NCBI RefSeq assembly: GCF_002379085.1
Contig: NZ_NBZW01000019.1
Location: forward strand, 1 to 64,000
Direction: 5' to 3'
DNA from: Polaromonas sp. AET17H-212
GTDB taxonomy: Bacteria > Pseudomonadota > Gammaproteobacteria > Burkholderiales > Burkholderiaceae_C
Length of the DNA stretch: 64,000 bases
The notes beneath the pieces were generated by a model, which saw only the letters and a program-made list of their open reading frames with translations, was not told the origin of the DNA and did no database searches. Below are positions 9,244-17,103 of the stretch, in pieces; the first letter of the stretch is position 1; every line of letters starts with the position of its first letter. The position numbers were made by a program, and so were the translations under genes.

Positions 9244-10413
9244 TCAGAACGACCTCGGCAACCCAAGCAAATGCTCCGCCACATACGAATAAATCAAATT
9301 CGTGGAAATCGGTGCCACCTGGTACAGCCGCGTCTCGCGAAATTTGCGTTCCACGTCGTATTCATTGGCAAACCCAAAGCCGCCATGCGTCTGCAGGCAC
9401 ACATTGGCCGCTTCCCACGACGCTTTCGCGGCCAGGTACTTGGCCATGTTGGCTTCGGCGCCGCAGGGCTTGCCGGCGTCGAACAGCTCACAGGCCTTGA
9501 AGCGCATCAGGTTGGCGGCTTCGGTCTCGATGTAGGCGTCGGCAATCGGGAACTGCACGCCCTGGTTCTGGCCGATGGGGCGGTTGAAGACCACGCGTTC
9601 GCTCGCGTAGTTGCGCGCCTTGTCGACAAACCAGTAGGCGTCGCCAATACATTCGGCGGCAATCAGCGTGCGTTCGGCGTTCAGGCCGTCGAGGATGTAC
9701 TTGAAGCCCTTGCCTTCCTCGCCGATCAGGTTTTCCGCGGGAATTTCCAGGTTGTCGAAAAAGACTTCGTTGGTCTCGTGGTTGACCATGTTGGCAATCG
9801 GCTGCACCGCCATGCCATTCCCAATCGCGTCCTTCAGGTTGACGATGAAGATGGACATGCCTTCGGATTTTTTCTTCACCTCGGCCAGCGGCGTGGTGCG
9901 GGCCAGCAGGATCATGAGGTCGGAGTGCTGGATGCGCGAGATCCAGACCTTCTGGCCGTTGACGACGTACTTGTCGCCCTTCTTCACCGCGGTGGTCTTG
10001 AGCTGCGTGGTGTCGGTGCCTGTCGTCGGCTCGGTCACGGCCATGGACTGCAGGCGCAGCTCGCCGCTGGCGATTCGGGGCAGGTAGAGCTTTTTCTGTG
10101 CGTCCGAGCCGTGGCGCAGCAAGGTGCCCATGTTGTACATCTGGCCGTGGCAGGCGCCGGCGTTGCCGCCGGCGAAGTTGATCTCTTCCATGATCACCGA
10201 GGCTTCCGCCAGGCCCAGGCCCGAGCCGCCGTATTCCGCCGGAATCAGCGCCGCCAGCCAGCCGGCTTCGGTCAGGGCGTTGACAAAGGTTTCTGGGTAG
10301 CCGCGCTCGTGGTCCACCTTCTGCCAGTAGGCGGAGTCAAACGAGGCCAGCATGCCGCGCAGGGCCTCGCGCATGTCCTGATAGGCATCGGGAGTCGGGA
10401 TTTGTGTTTTCAT
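9244..10413 (-). CDS. acyl-CoA dehydrogenase family flavoprotein
   Basis: This is a 389-residue FAD enzyme of the acyl-CoA dehydrogenase fold. It shows MAVTEPTTGTDTTQLKTTA (flavin-binding segment), NGQKVWISRIQHSD, the middle beta domain, the ERVVFNRPIGQNQGVQFPIAD signature and QTHGGFGFANEYDVERKFRETRLYQVAP. The usual YEGT catalytic Glu is missing, since the position reads VAPISTN. A Glu at 247 (GLNAERT) matches the helix-G base of isovaleryl-CoA dehydrogenase. An acyl-CoA dehydrogenase gene also occurs in pseudomonad itaconate loci. Its substrate here is unknown; a C5 branched acyl-CoA is plausible. Confidence 0.88.
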   Translation of the reverse strand: MKTQIPTPDAYQDMREALRGMLASFDSAYWQKVDHERGYPETFVNALTEAGWLAALIPAEYGGSGLGLAEASVIMEEINFAGGNAGACHGQMYNMGTLLRHGSDAQKKLYLPRIASGELRLQSMAVTEPTTGTDTTQLKTTAVKKGDKYVVNGQKVWISRIQHSDLMILLARTTPLAEVKKKSEGMSIFIVNLKDAIGNGMAVQPIANMVNHETNEVFFDNLEIPAENLIGEEGKGFKYILDGLNAERTLIAAECIGDAYWFVDKARNYASERVVFNRPIGQNQGVQFPIADAYIETEAANLMRFKACELFDAGKPCGAEANMAKYLAAKASWEAANVCLQTHGGFGFANEYDVERKFRETRLYQVAPISTNLIYSYVAEHLLGLPRSF

Positions 10414-10454
10414 GAATCTTTCTGATCAGTTTCAATTTCGGCGAGGTGCTTAAC

Positions 10455-10540
10455 CCACACGCCGTTCGGCCTGAGCCTGTCGAAGGCGAGTAGCTGCCGG
10501 GCTGCTGCGTTTCGACAAACTCAACGCGAACGGTGTGCGG
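10455..10540. repeat. REP-like inverted repeat
   Basis: An 86-base hairpin has arms CCACACGCCGTTCG and CGAACGGTGTGCGG, with inner arms GCCTGTCGAAGGC and GTTTCGACAAAC. It lies between the hydratase and dehydrogenase genes. The GTTCGG-CTGAGCCTGTCGAA unit is a frequent intergenic repeat of betaproteobacteria as I recall; half of one also occurs near 9118. Confidence 0.65.
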
Positions 10541-10555
10541 CCAGTTGTTCTCAGT

Positions 10556-11437
10556 TCAGACCAGCGTCGCCGTGGCCTGCATGGTGAGCCAGCCTTCGTG
10601 GTCTTCGGTCCAGAGCTGCACGGTCTTGCCGTCCGCTGAGGGTGTGCCATGGATCCTGAAGGGCGCGGTGTCAAACACCGGCCGCACCGCGCGGAACTGG
10701 AAACCGAGCAGTCGGACGCCGGGCCTGTGCTTGCGCACCAGTTCCGTTAGCAGCGTGGCGATCAGCGGGCCATGCACGATGAGGCCGGGGTAACCCTCGA
10801 CCTCGGTGACGTAGCGCCGGTCGTAGTGGATGCGGTGGCCGTTGAAGGTCAACGCCGAATAGCGGAACAGCAGCACGTCGTCGGGTGTGACGGTTTCCGT
10901 CCAGGCCGCCTCTTTGGCGGCCAGCTGGGGCGGCGGCACCGGATCACCGGGCTGCGGGTTGGCGCGGTAAACAATGTCATGTTCTTCGCTGAGGGTCAGG
11001 CCCTGCGCGTTGTGGATCTCGTGGCGGACCAGCACAAACACCAGGTCACCGGTGCGCCCGGCTTTGTGGGTGACCGACTCGATGCGCGAAAGGCGTTTGA
11101 CCGCATCGCCGACCTGCAGCACCTGCTGGTGCCACTGCAGCCGACCGCCGGCCCACATGCGGCGCGGCAAGGGCACGGGCGGCAGGAAGCCGCCGCGTCG
11201 GGCGTGCCCGTCGGGCCCAATCTCGGAGCGGCGTGGCTGCGGCAAAAAGTACAGCCAGTGCCACAGCGGCGGCACGGCCGTGCCGGCCACGGGCGGCGGG
11301 TCCTCGCGGTCCAGCGTGGCGGAGAGTCCGCGCAGCGGCGCGGCGTTGATGTCGTCCACCAGGGTTTCGGTGCGGCCGACCCAGCTTTGCAGGTGGGCCA
11401 AGGTGGCGGCGTCTATCGTGCGAATGTCAGGCGTCAT
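10556..11437 (-). CDS. ich: MaoC-type hydratase, probable itaconyl-CoA/mesaconyl-CoA hydratase
   Basis: The protein is a double hot-dog of 293 residues (FAS1-like N-terminal half, MaoC-like C-terminal half). It shows WVGRTETLVDDINAAPLRGL, PPLWHWLYFLPQP, GPDGHARRGGFLPPVPLPRRMWAGG and the C-terminal hydratase segment FNGHRIHYDRRYVTEVEGYPGLIVHGPL, with the catalytic His and Asp neighbourhood. The architecture matches mesaconyl-C4-CoA and itaconyl-CoA hydratases. The start is uncertain: ATG 11437 (MTPDIRTID) is preferred over ATG 11482. It is the first gene of the leftward operon and is divergent from a LysR regulator. It would hydrate itaconyl-CoA to citramalyl-CoA, the lyase substrate. Confidence 0.8.
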   Translation of the reverse strand: MTPDIRTIDAATLAHLQSWVGRTETLVDDINAAPLRGLSATLDREDPPPVAGTAVPPLWHWLYFLPQPRRSEIGPDGHARRGGFLPPVPLPRRMWAGGRLQWHQQVLQVGDAVKRLSRIESVTHKAGRTGDLVFVLVRHEIHNAQGLTLSEEHDIVYRANPQPGDPVPPPQLAAKEAAWTETVTPDDVLLFRYSALTFNGHRIHYDRRYVTEVEGYPGLIVHGPLIATLLTELVRKHRPGVRLLGFQFRAVRPVFDTAPFRIHGTPSADGKTVQLWTEDHEGWLTMQATATLV

Positions 11438-11495
11438 GGATGGAGATGGTGGCGCAGGACGGACCACAAAGCAATCAGCCATTTCAACAGCCAGC

Positions 11496-11590
11496 CTTCG
11501 TTAAATCCGAAGCCTTGGAGTCCCTCCTGAGCCCCTGGCTATGCCGTTTCTCATGGGAGACGGCTTGCTGCAAGGCTTCGCCCAAACGAA
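11496..11590. promoter_or_regulatory. candidate LysR operators in the ich-lysR intergenic region
   Basis: Two related dyads occur: CTTCG-N7-CGAAG at 11496-11512 and CTTCG-N6-CGAA at 11576-11590. Both lie in the 184-base gap between divergent genes, the second about 30 bases before the lysR start. LysR regulators commonly bind two such sites between themselves and their target. Confidence 0.4.
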
Positions 11591-11621
11591 AGGCTTGACG
11601 AACTTGCGGTAGCATGCTGCC

Positions 11622-12521
11622 ATGCAATTCGACCTGACGGACCTGCGGCTTTTTGTGGCGACTGCCGACGAGGGCAACATGACCCGCGCTGCCGGGCGCC
11701 AGCACCTCTCGCTTGCGGCGGCCAGCGCGCGCATCAAGTCGCTCGAGGCCCAGTCGGGCCTGAGCCTGCTCTACCGCGAGGCACGCGGTGTGCGACTGAC
11801 GCCACCCGGTGAAGCCTTCCTGTTCCACGCGCGCGGGGTGCTGCGGCAAGCCGAGCAGTTGCGGGCCGACCTGCAGGAATACGGCGGTGGCCTGCGCGGG
11901 CATTTGCGCGTGTTTGCCAACACCACCGCGGTCACGGACTTCCTGCCGGAGATCCTGCCGGGCTTTCTGGCGGACAACCCGAAGATCAACATCGACCTGC
12001 AGGAAAAACCCAATCCCGAGATTGCGCGCGGCGTGCTTGACGGCCGCGCCGACATGGGCATCGTGGCCGGCCAGGTGGACACGCTGGGGCTGGAAGCGAT
12101 TCACTTCAGCACCGACCGGCTGGTGCTGGCCACGGCCAGAAACCACCGCTTTGCGCGCCGTAAAAAGATTGCTTTCGCCGAAACGCTGGACGAGGACGCG
12201 GTGGGCATGCAGTCGGGCAGCACCTTGCAGACTTTTCTGGCGCAGGTGGTCGAGCGCCTGGGCAAGCCGCTGAAACTGCGCATCCAGCTCTCGAGCTTTG
12301 ACGCCATGTGCCGCATGATAGGTGCGGGCGTAGGCGTCGGCATCGTGCCCGAATCGGCCGCGCGGCGCAACCAGGAGGCCATGGGCATCGCGCTGGTGGA
12401 GCTGCTGGAGCCCTGGAGCGTGCGCGAGCGTTACATCCTGGTGCGCAACCGCGAGGCCCTGCCCCGCTACGCCGAATCGCTGATCGCCACGCTGTGCGCG
12501 CACTATCGCGATGGCGCCTGA
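11622..12521 (+). CDS. LysR-family regulator of the itaconate-type operon
   Basis: This is a 299-residue LysR regulator. The N-terminal winged helix is LRLFVATADEGNMTRAAGRQHLSLAAASARIKSLEAQSG. The effector domain spans about 90-290 (two Rossmann-like halves, GIVAGQVDTLGLEAIHFSTDRLVLATARNH, GAGVGVGIVPESAARR). It is transcribed away from the hydratase gene and ends nine bases before the convergent crotonase gene. Position and orientation match the LysR regulator beside the pseudomonad itaconate genes. An itaconate or itaconyl-CoA effector is inferred only from this context. Confidence 0.9.
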   Translation: MQFDLTDLRLFVATADEGNMTRAAGRQHLSLAAASARIKSLEAQSGLSLLYREARGVRLTPPGEAFLFHARGVLRQAEQLRADLQEYGGGLRGHLRVFANTTAVTDFLPEILPGFLADNPKINIDLQEKPNPEIARGVLDGRADMGIVAGQVDTLGLEAIHFSTDRLVLATARNHRFARRKKIAFAETLDEDAVGMQSGSTLQTFLAQVVERLGKPLKLRIQLSSFDAMCRMIGAGVGVGIVPESAARRNQEAMGIALVELLEPWSVRERYILVRNREALPRYAESLIATLCAHYRDGA

Positions 12522-12530
12522 GAAATTTTG

Positions 12531-13307
12531 CTAGGAACCCTTCCAGACCGGGCTTCTTTTCGCCACAAACGCCGACACACCCTCGCGAAAATCGTCGCTG
12601 CCGTAACAGCGGCGGATCAGGTCTTCGTCGGACGGCAGCGCATGGTTGACCAGCCGGCGCAGGCCTTCCTTGCTGACACGCTGGGTCACGGGCGCCAGCG
12701 CAGCCAGGCGTTCGCACAGGCTCTCCAGCACCGCGTCGATCTCTCCGGCCTCGCTGATCTGCGTGAGAAAACCGCAAGCCAGCGCTTCGTCGGCCGTCAC
12801 GATGTCGGCCAGCATCAGCATGCGTTTGACGCGGGGAATGCCGAACACGGCGCTGAGCCGCGCCAGATTCGCCACCGAGAGGCAGTTGCCCAGGGTTCGG
12901 GCAATCGGCACGCCGAACTTTGAGCCTGGTGTGGCGATGCGGAAATCGCAGGCCGTCGCGATCGCCAGGCCGCCACCTATGGTCCAGCCTTCAATGGCGG
13001 CGATCGTCGGCATGGGCAGCGACTCCAGCCGGGCGATGCATTCGTCGATCTGCTGCTCGTAGGCGACCCCGTCCTCCCCGCTGCGGAAGGTGGTGAACTG
13101 CTCGATGTCGGTGCCGGCCACAAAAGCCTGGCCGCCGGCGCCGCGGAAGGTCACCACGCGCACCGAGGTCTCGGCTGCCAGCAGATCGCAGATCTGGTTG
13201 AGCCGTTCGTACATGGCCCAGGTCATGGCATTGCGTGCCGCGGGGCGGTCAAACACCACCGAGGCCACGCCCCCGCTGATGCTGAGGTGGACGGCGCCTT
13301 CACTCAT
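12531..13307 (-). CDS. crotonase-family protein lacking both hydratase glutamates
   Basis: This is an enoyl-CoA hydratase/isomerase-fold protein of 258 residues. The oxyanion-hole segments are AFVAGTDIEQF and EGWTIGGGLAIATACDFRIA. The two Glu residues used by true enoyl-CoA hydratases are absent: the first falls on Ala in GGGLAIATACD, the second on Ile in FGVPIARTLG. It may therefore be a hydrolase, isomerase, decarboxylase or lyase of the crotonase superfamily. Its start overlaps the upstream CoA-transferase stop by four bases, so the two probably act on the same acyl-CoA. Confidence 0.85.
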   Translation of the reverse strand: MSEGAVHLSISGGVASVVFDRPAARNAMTWAMYERLNQICDLLAAETSVRVVTFRGAGGQAFVAGTDIEQFTTFRSGEDGVAYEQQIDECIARLESLPMPTIAAIEGWTIGGGLAIATACDFRIATPGSKFGVPIARTLGNCLSVANLARLSAVFGIPRVKRMLMLADIVTADEALACGFLTQISEAGEIDAVLESLCERLAALAPVTQRVSKEGLRRLVNHALPSDEDLIRRCYGSDDFREGVSAFVAKRSPVWKGS

Positions 13308-14542
13308 GCTGCAAAAGCCCCCTGCTCGCCGAGCCGGACCTGCGCCTCGGCGTCGATGCCCAGTTCCGCCAGCACCTCGGCCGTGTGTTCGCCCAGGCGC
13401 GGCGGATGGCGGCGCACCTGCTGCGGTGTGCCGGACATCTTGACGGCAAAGCCGATGTTGGGCACCTTGCCCTCCATCGGATGGTCGATCTCCATGCGCA
13501 TCTCGCGCGCCTTGGCATGGTCGCTGTCAAAGGCTTCGGGATAGGTCAGGATGGGGCCGGCGGGAATGCCGGCTTCCAGGAAAGTGGACACCCAGTAGTC
13601 CTTGGGCTGGAGACGGAAGGTTTTCTCCAGCTCCACCTCCAGCGCGTGCCGGTTGGCCAGGCGCAGCGAGATGGTGGAAAAACGCTCGTCGGCCAGCAGC
13701 TCTTCACGGCCCATCAGCTTGCACAACTGCAGCCAGAGCTTCTGGTTGTTGGCGCCCATCACGAAGTAGCCGTCCGAACAGGCCATCGCCTGATACGGCG
13801 CGGTCATCTTGTTCGAGGTGCCCAGCGGTTCGGGCTCCTTGCCCGTGCCCCAGTAATCGCAGATGTCCCAGACCGAGAAAGCCAGCGCCGAGTCGAACAG
13901 CGAGGCGTCCACATGCTGGCCCTGACCGCTGGCCTTGGCGCCGATGTAGGCGGAGAGGGTGGCATACACCGCGAACAGCGCGCAGCCGATGTCGGCCACC
14001 GGCACACCGGCCTTCACCGGCGGACCCCCCGGGTAACCGGTGACACTCATCACGCCCGACATGGCCTGCGCCATCAGGTCGAACCCCGGCCGGTCGGACC
14101 AGGGGCCGGTCTGGCCGAAGCCCGAGATGCTGGTGTAGACCAGGCGCGGGTTGACCTCCTTGAGCACCTCGTAGCCCAGGCCCAGCCGCTTCATCGCGCC
14201 GGGGCGGTAGTTCTCCAGCAGGATGTCGGCCTCCTTCGCCAGCTCTAGCAACACCTTGCGGCCCGCCTCGGACTTGAGGTTGAGCGCGACACTGCGCTTG
14301 TTGCGGTTCATGTTCAGGAAGCCCAGTGAATCGGGGCCCTTCATCTTGAAGCCCATGGCGCCGCGTGTCTGGTCGCCGCTGCCCGGCGGTTCGATCTTGA
14401 TCACGTCAGCCCCCATGTCCGCCAGCAGCATGCAGGCGTAGGGGCCGGCCATCACCTGGCTGATGTCCAGCACGCGGACACCGGCCAGCGGCAGCGGCCG
14501 CGCCGCCTTGTTCGCCTGTTCGTTGATTGACGCTTCTTTCAC
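13304..14542 (-). CDS. CaiB/BaiF family III CoA transferase
   Basis: The protein has 412 residues with an 18-residue N-terminal extension before PLAGVRVLDISQVMAGPYACMLLADMGADVIKIEPPG. Family features follow: MNRNKRSVALNLKSEAGRK, DILLENYRPGAMKRLGLG, YTSISGFGQTGPWSDRPGFDLMAQAMSG, and the catalytic Asp in PVADIGCALFAVYATL. It is coupled by overlap to the crotonase gene and follows a Bug binding protein and a class V aminotransferase in one leftward unit. It is distinct from the formyl-CoA transferases at 59993 and 61915. Its substrate is unknown; a carboxylic acid delivered by the Bug system is a reasonable guess. Confidence 0.88.
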   Translation of the reverse strand: MKEASINEQANKAARPLPLAGVRVLDISQVMAGPYACMLLADMGADVIKIEPPGSGDQTRGAMGFKMKGPDSLGFLNMNRNKRSVALNLKSEAGRKVLLELAKEADILLENYRPGAMKRLGLGYEVLKEVNPRLVYTSISGFGQTGPWSDRPGFDLMAQAMSGVMSVTGYPGGPPVKAGVPVADIGCALFAVYATLSAYIGAKASGQGQHVDASLFDSALAFSVWDICDYWGTGKEPEPLGTSNKMTAPYQAMACSDGYFVMGANNQKLWLQLCKLMGREELLADERFSTISLRLANRHALEVELEKTFRLQPKDYWVSTFLEAGIPAGPILTYPEAFDSDHAKAREMRMEIDHPMEGKVPNIGFAVKMSGTPQQVRRHPPRLGEHTAEVLAELGIDAEAQVRLGEQGAFAA

Positions 14543-14590
14543 TCAGTAGTCCTTGTTGATGGCTGTTGCGCGGCTCGCGAAAAGGGAATA

Positions 14591-14612
14591 CCTCCCCTCG
14601 GGATGGGAGGGG
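14591..14612 (-). terminator. weak hairpin between Bug protein and CoA transferase genes
   Basis: The stem is CCTCCCC/GGGAGGGG with a seven-base loop. On the minus strand the sequence after it runs into TATTCCCTTTTCG. It lies about 80 bases after the Bug gene stop and could be a partial terminator. Confidence 0.4.
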
Positions 14613-14693
14613 CAATGGAAATGCCGGCAGGCGGGCCGGCAGGAGAGCAAGGCGCGCGGGACGCTCAGCGCGCCCCGCCGCCCCCTACATGGC

Positions 14694-15662
14694 TCAGGCG
14701 TCGGCCTTGACGCCGCCGTCCTTGATGATCTTGGCCCACTTGATCTGCTCGGCGCGCATGAAGTCGCCGAACTTCTCGGTCGAGCCGCCGCCATCCTGGG
14801 CGCCCGAGGCGGCCAGCTTTTCCATCACGTCGGGCATCAGCATGACCTTGTTGATGTCCTCGTTCATGCGTTTGGCCATGGCCAGCGGCATCTTCGCGGG
14901 ACCGGCCAGCCCGTACCAGGTGGTGGCCTCGAAGCCCGGGAAGCCCGACTCGGCCATGGTTGGCACGTTGGCGTAGGCGGGCACGCGCTGCTGGCGCGTC
15001 TGCGCAAGGGCAATCGCCTTGCCGCTTTTCACATGCGGCGTGGCCGCCGTCATGGTGTCGAAGCTGTACTGGATGTTGCCGCCGATCAGGTCGGTGAGCA
15101 TGGGGCCCGAGCCTTTGTACGGCACGTGGATGGCCTTGACCTTGGCCGCCAGCATGAACATCTCCAGCGCCAGGTGCTGCGCGCTGCCGGTGCCGGCCGA
15201 GCCGAAGCTGATCTTGCCGGGGTTGGCGCGGCACAACTCGACCAGGTCCTTCACGGTCTTGGCCGGCTGGTTCTCGTTGCAGATCAGCAGGTTGGGTGTG
15301 ACGCCGACCAGCACCACCGGCTGGAAGTCTTTCGCCGCGTCGTAGTTGACCTTCTGCAGCGCCGGCGTGATGGCCTGGCTGTTGATGTGGGCCATCAGCA
15401 AGGTGGCGCCGTCGCCGGGTTGCTTGGCCACGTAGTCGGCGGCGATGGTGCCCGAGGCGCCCGCCTTGTTCTCGACGATGACTTGCGTCTTCCACATCTC
15501 ACCGAGCTTCTGGCCGATGACGCGGGCCAGGATGTCGGTACCACCGCCGGGCGCGAAGCCGACGATGATGCGCACCGGCCCGGTGGGCAGGTTCTGCGCA
15601 AGGATCAGCGAGGGAAAGGCCAGGGCCGCGGCGCCGGCGGTCACAAGGGTTCTGCGTTGCAT
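14694..15662 (-). CDS. Bug/TctC-family periplasmic binding protein
   Basis: The 322 residues begin with a Sec signal peptide (MQRRTLVTAGAAALAFPSLILA). The mature Bug fold follows: PVRIIVGFAPGGGTDILARVIGQKLGE, VIVENKAGASGTIAADYVAKQPGDGATLL, PGKISFGSAGTGSAQHLALEMF and HVPYKGSGPMLTDLIGGNIQ. The Asp of GGGTDIL is the family ligand contact for carboxylates. No TctA/TctB permease is adjacent, so it may work with permeases elsewhere, such as 54437-56539, or as an orphan binder. It lies between the aminotransferase and CoA-transferase genes. Confidence 0.92.
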   Translation of the reverse strand: MQRRTLVTAGAAALAFPSLILAQNLPTGPVRIIVGFAPGGGTDILARVIGQKLGEMWKTQVIVENKAGASGTIAADYVAKQPGDGATLLMAHINSQAITPALQKVNYDAAKDFQPVVLVGVTPNLLICNENQPAKTVKDLVELCRANPGKISFGSAGTGSAQHLALEMFMLAAKVKAIHVPYKGSGPMLTDLIGGNIQYSFDTMTAATPHVKSGKAIALAQTRQQRVPAYANVPTMAESGFPGFEATTWYGLAGPAKMPLAMAKRMNEDINKVMLMPDVMEKLAASGAQDGGGSTEKFGDFMRAEQIKWAKIIKDGGVKADA

Positions 15663-15769
15663 GGTTTGTCTCCAGTGGATAGTTATTGAAATCGTCGAAA
15701 GGAAGCGGATGCGCGGGAAAGCAGAAAAGACAGGAAAAGCAAAAGTCAGCAGGAAAGGGAAAACGGTGG

Positions 15770-16990
15770 TCAGGCCGCCTTGCGCAGCGGCACCACCGCG
15801 GCATGGCTGGAAAAATGGTCCATCGCCGCCTGGACACCCGAACCGGCCAGCTTGACGCCGGCGATTTTCAGGCCCATCTCGCAGCCCGACAGTGCGGCCA
15901 TCAGCGTCAGGTCGTTGCAGTCGCCGAGGTGGCCGATGCGGAACATCTTGCCCTTGACCTTGCCCAGGCCGGTGCCCAGCGAACAGTCAAAACGCTCGTA
16001 AATGATCTTGCGCACGGCATCGGCGTCCACGCCTTCGGGCGTCATCACGCCGGTCAGGATCGGTGAATACACTGCCGCATCGGCGCACTGGATCTGCAGG
16101 CCCCAGGCCCTGACCGCAGCGCGCACACCCTCGGCCCAGCGCTGGTGGCGCGCGAACACCACGTCCAGGCCATGCTCAAGCAACATGTCGCAGGCCTCGT
16201 TCAGACCGTAGAGCAGGTTGGTGTTGGGCGTGGACGGCCAGTAGCCGGTCTTGTTCATCTCGATGATCTCGTCCCAGGCCCAGAAGGCTTTCGGCAGTTT
16301 GGCGGTCTTGCTGGCTTCCAGCGCCTTGGTCGACACCGCATTGAAGCTGATGCCGGGCGGCAGCATCAGGCCTTTTTGCGAACCGCTGATGCTGACGTCC
16401 ACGCCCCACTCGTCGTGTTTGTATTCGGCCGAGGCCAGGCCGGAAATGGTGTCCACCAGCAGCAGCGCGGGGTGTCTGGCGGCGTCGATGGCCTTGCGCA
16501 CGGCGGCAATGTTGCTGGTCACCCCGGTGGAGGTTTCGTTGTGCACCACACACACGGCCTTGATGCTGTGCTGCGTGTCCGCCTTGAGCCGCTCTTCGAT
16601 CAGGTCGGCGCGCACGCCGTGGCGCCAGACTTCGGTGCCGGGGTCGGTCATCACCTCGGTTTTCAGGCCAACACGCATGGCCAGCTTTTGCCAGAGGGCG
16701 GCAAAGTGGCCGGTTTCGTACATCAGCACGTGGTCGCCGGGGCTCAGGGTGTTGACCAGCGCGGCTTCCCAGGCGCCCGTGCCCGAGGCCGGATAAATGA
16801 TGACCGGCTGTCGGGTCTGGAAAATCTTCTTGATGTCGGCCAGCACCTTCAGGCCCAGTGCGCCGAACTCGGGGCCGCGGTGGTCGATGGTGGGCAGGCT
16901 CATGGCGCGCAAAATGCGGTCCGGCACGGGCGACGGCCCGGGGATTTGCAGGAAGTGGCGGCCGGTGGGGTGAAAGTCAAGCGTCAGCAT
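15770..16990 (-). CDS. class V aminotransferase, serine/alanine-glyoxylate aminotransferase type
   Basis: This PLP enzyme has 406 residues from ATG 16990, which has an upstream GGAG; a longer frame to 17032 would run through an operator. It shows HFLQIPGPSPVPDRIL at the N-terminus, YPASGTGAWEAALVNTLSPGD, VVHNETSTGVTSNIAAVRKAID and LLVDTISGLASAEYKHDEWGVDV. The Schiff-base Lys sits in SGSQKGLMLPPG. It closely resembles SgaA, which moves the amino group of serine to glyoxylate. That would link it to the glyoxylate metabolism encoded at 46.6-64 kb, although the two are 30 kb apart. It is transcribed divergently from the GntR gene. Confidence 0.88.
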   Translation of the reverse strand: MLTLDFHPTGRHFLQIPGPSPVPDRILRAMSLPTIDHRGPEFGALGLKVLADIKKIFQTRQPVIIYPASGTGAWEAALVNTLSPGDHVLMYETGHFAALWQKLAMRVGLKTEVMTDPGTEVWRHGVRADLIEERLKADTQHSIKAVCVVHNETSTGVTSNIAAVRKAIDAARHPALLLVDTISGLASAEYKHDEWGVDVSISGSQKGLMLPPGISFNAVSTKALEASKTAKLPKAFWAWDEIIEMNKTGYWPSTPNTNLLYGLNEACDMLLEHGLDVVFARHQRWAEGVRAAVRAWGLQIQCADAAVYSPILTGVMTPEGVDADAVRKIIYERFDCSLGTGLGKVKGKMFRIGHLGDCNDLTLMAALSGCEMGLKIAGVKLAGSGVQAAMDHFSSHAAVVPLRKAA

Positions 16991-17022
16991 ATTTCGGGGG
17001 CTCCATGAATAACCACCATTTT

Positions 17023-17094
17023 TTGCATACAAAATTCATTTGTCAACCGATTTATCCCTATATTTGAATTTAGCGCGCTTTTTTTTGCATACAA
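17023..17094. promoter_or_regulatory. twin TTGCATACAA operators between aminotransferase and gntR
   Basis: The 10-base near-palindrome TTGCATACAA occurs at 17023-17032 and at 17085-17094, each preceded by a T run, in a 113-base divergent promoter region. The 62-base spacing is close to six helical turns. TNGTATACNA-type sites are typical of FadR-type GntR regulators, so control of both directions by the adjacent GntR is likely. Confidence 0.6.
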
Positions 17095-17103
17095 TATTTA
17101 CCC

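Noticed and set aside
8501..9284. Several overlapping frames on both strands of 75-240 residues around the palindrome
   Set aside because: They mirror each other through the inverted repeat, are rich in Arg/Pro/Ser without domains, and lack ribosome sites. They are translation artefacts of repeat DNA.
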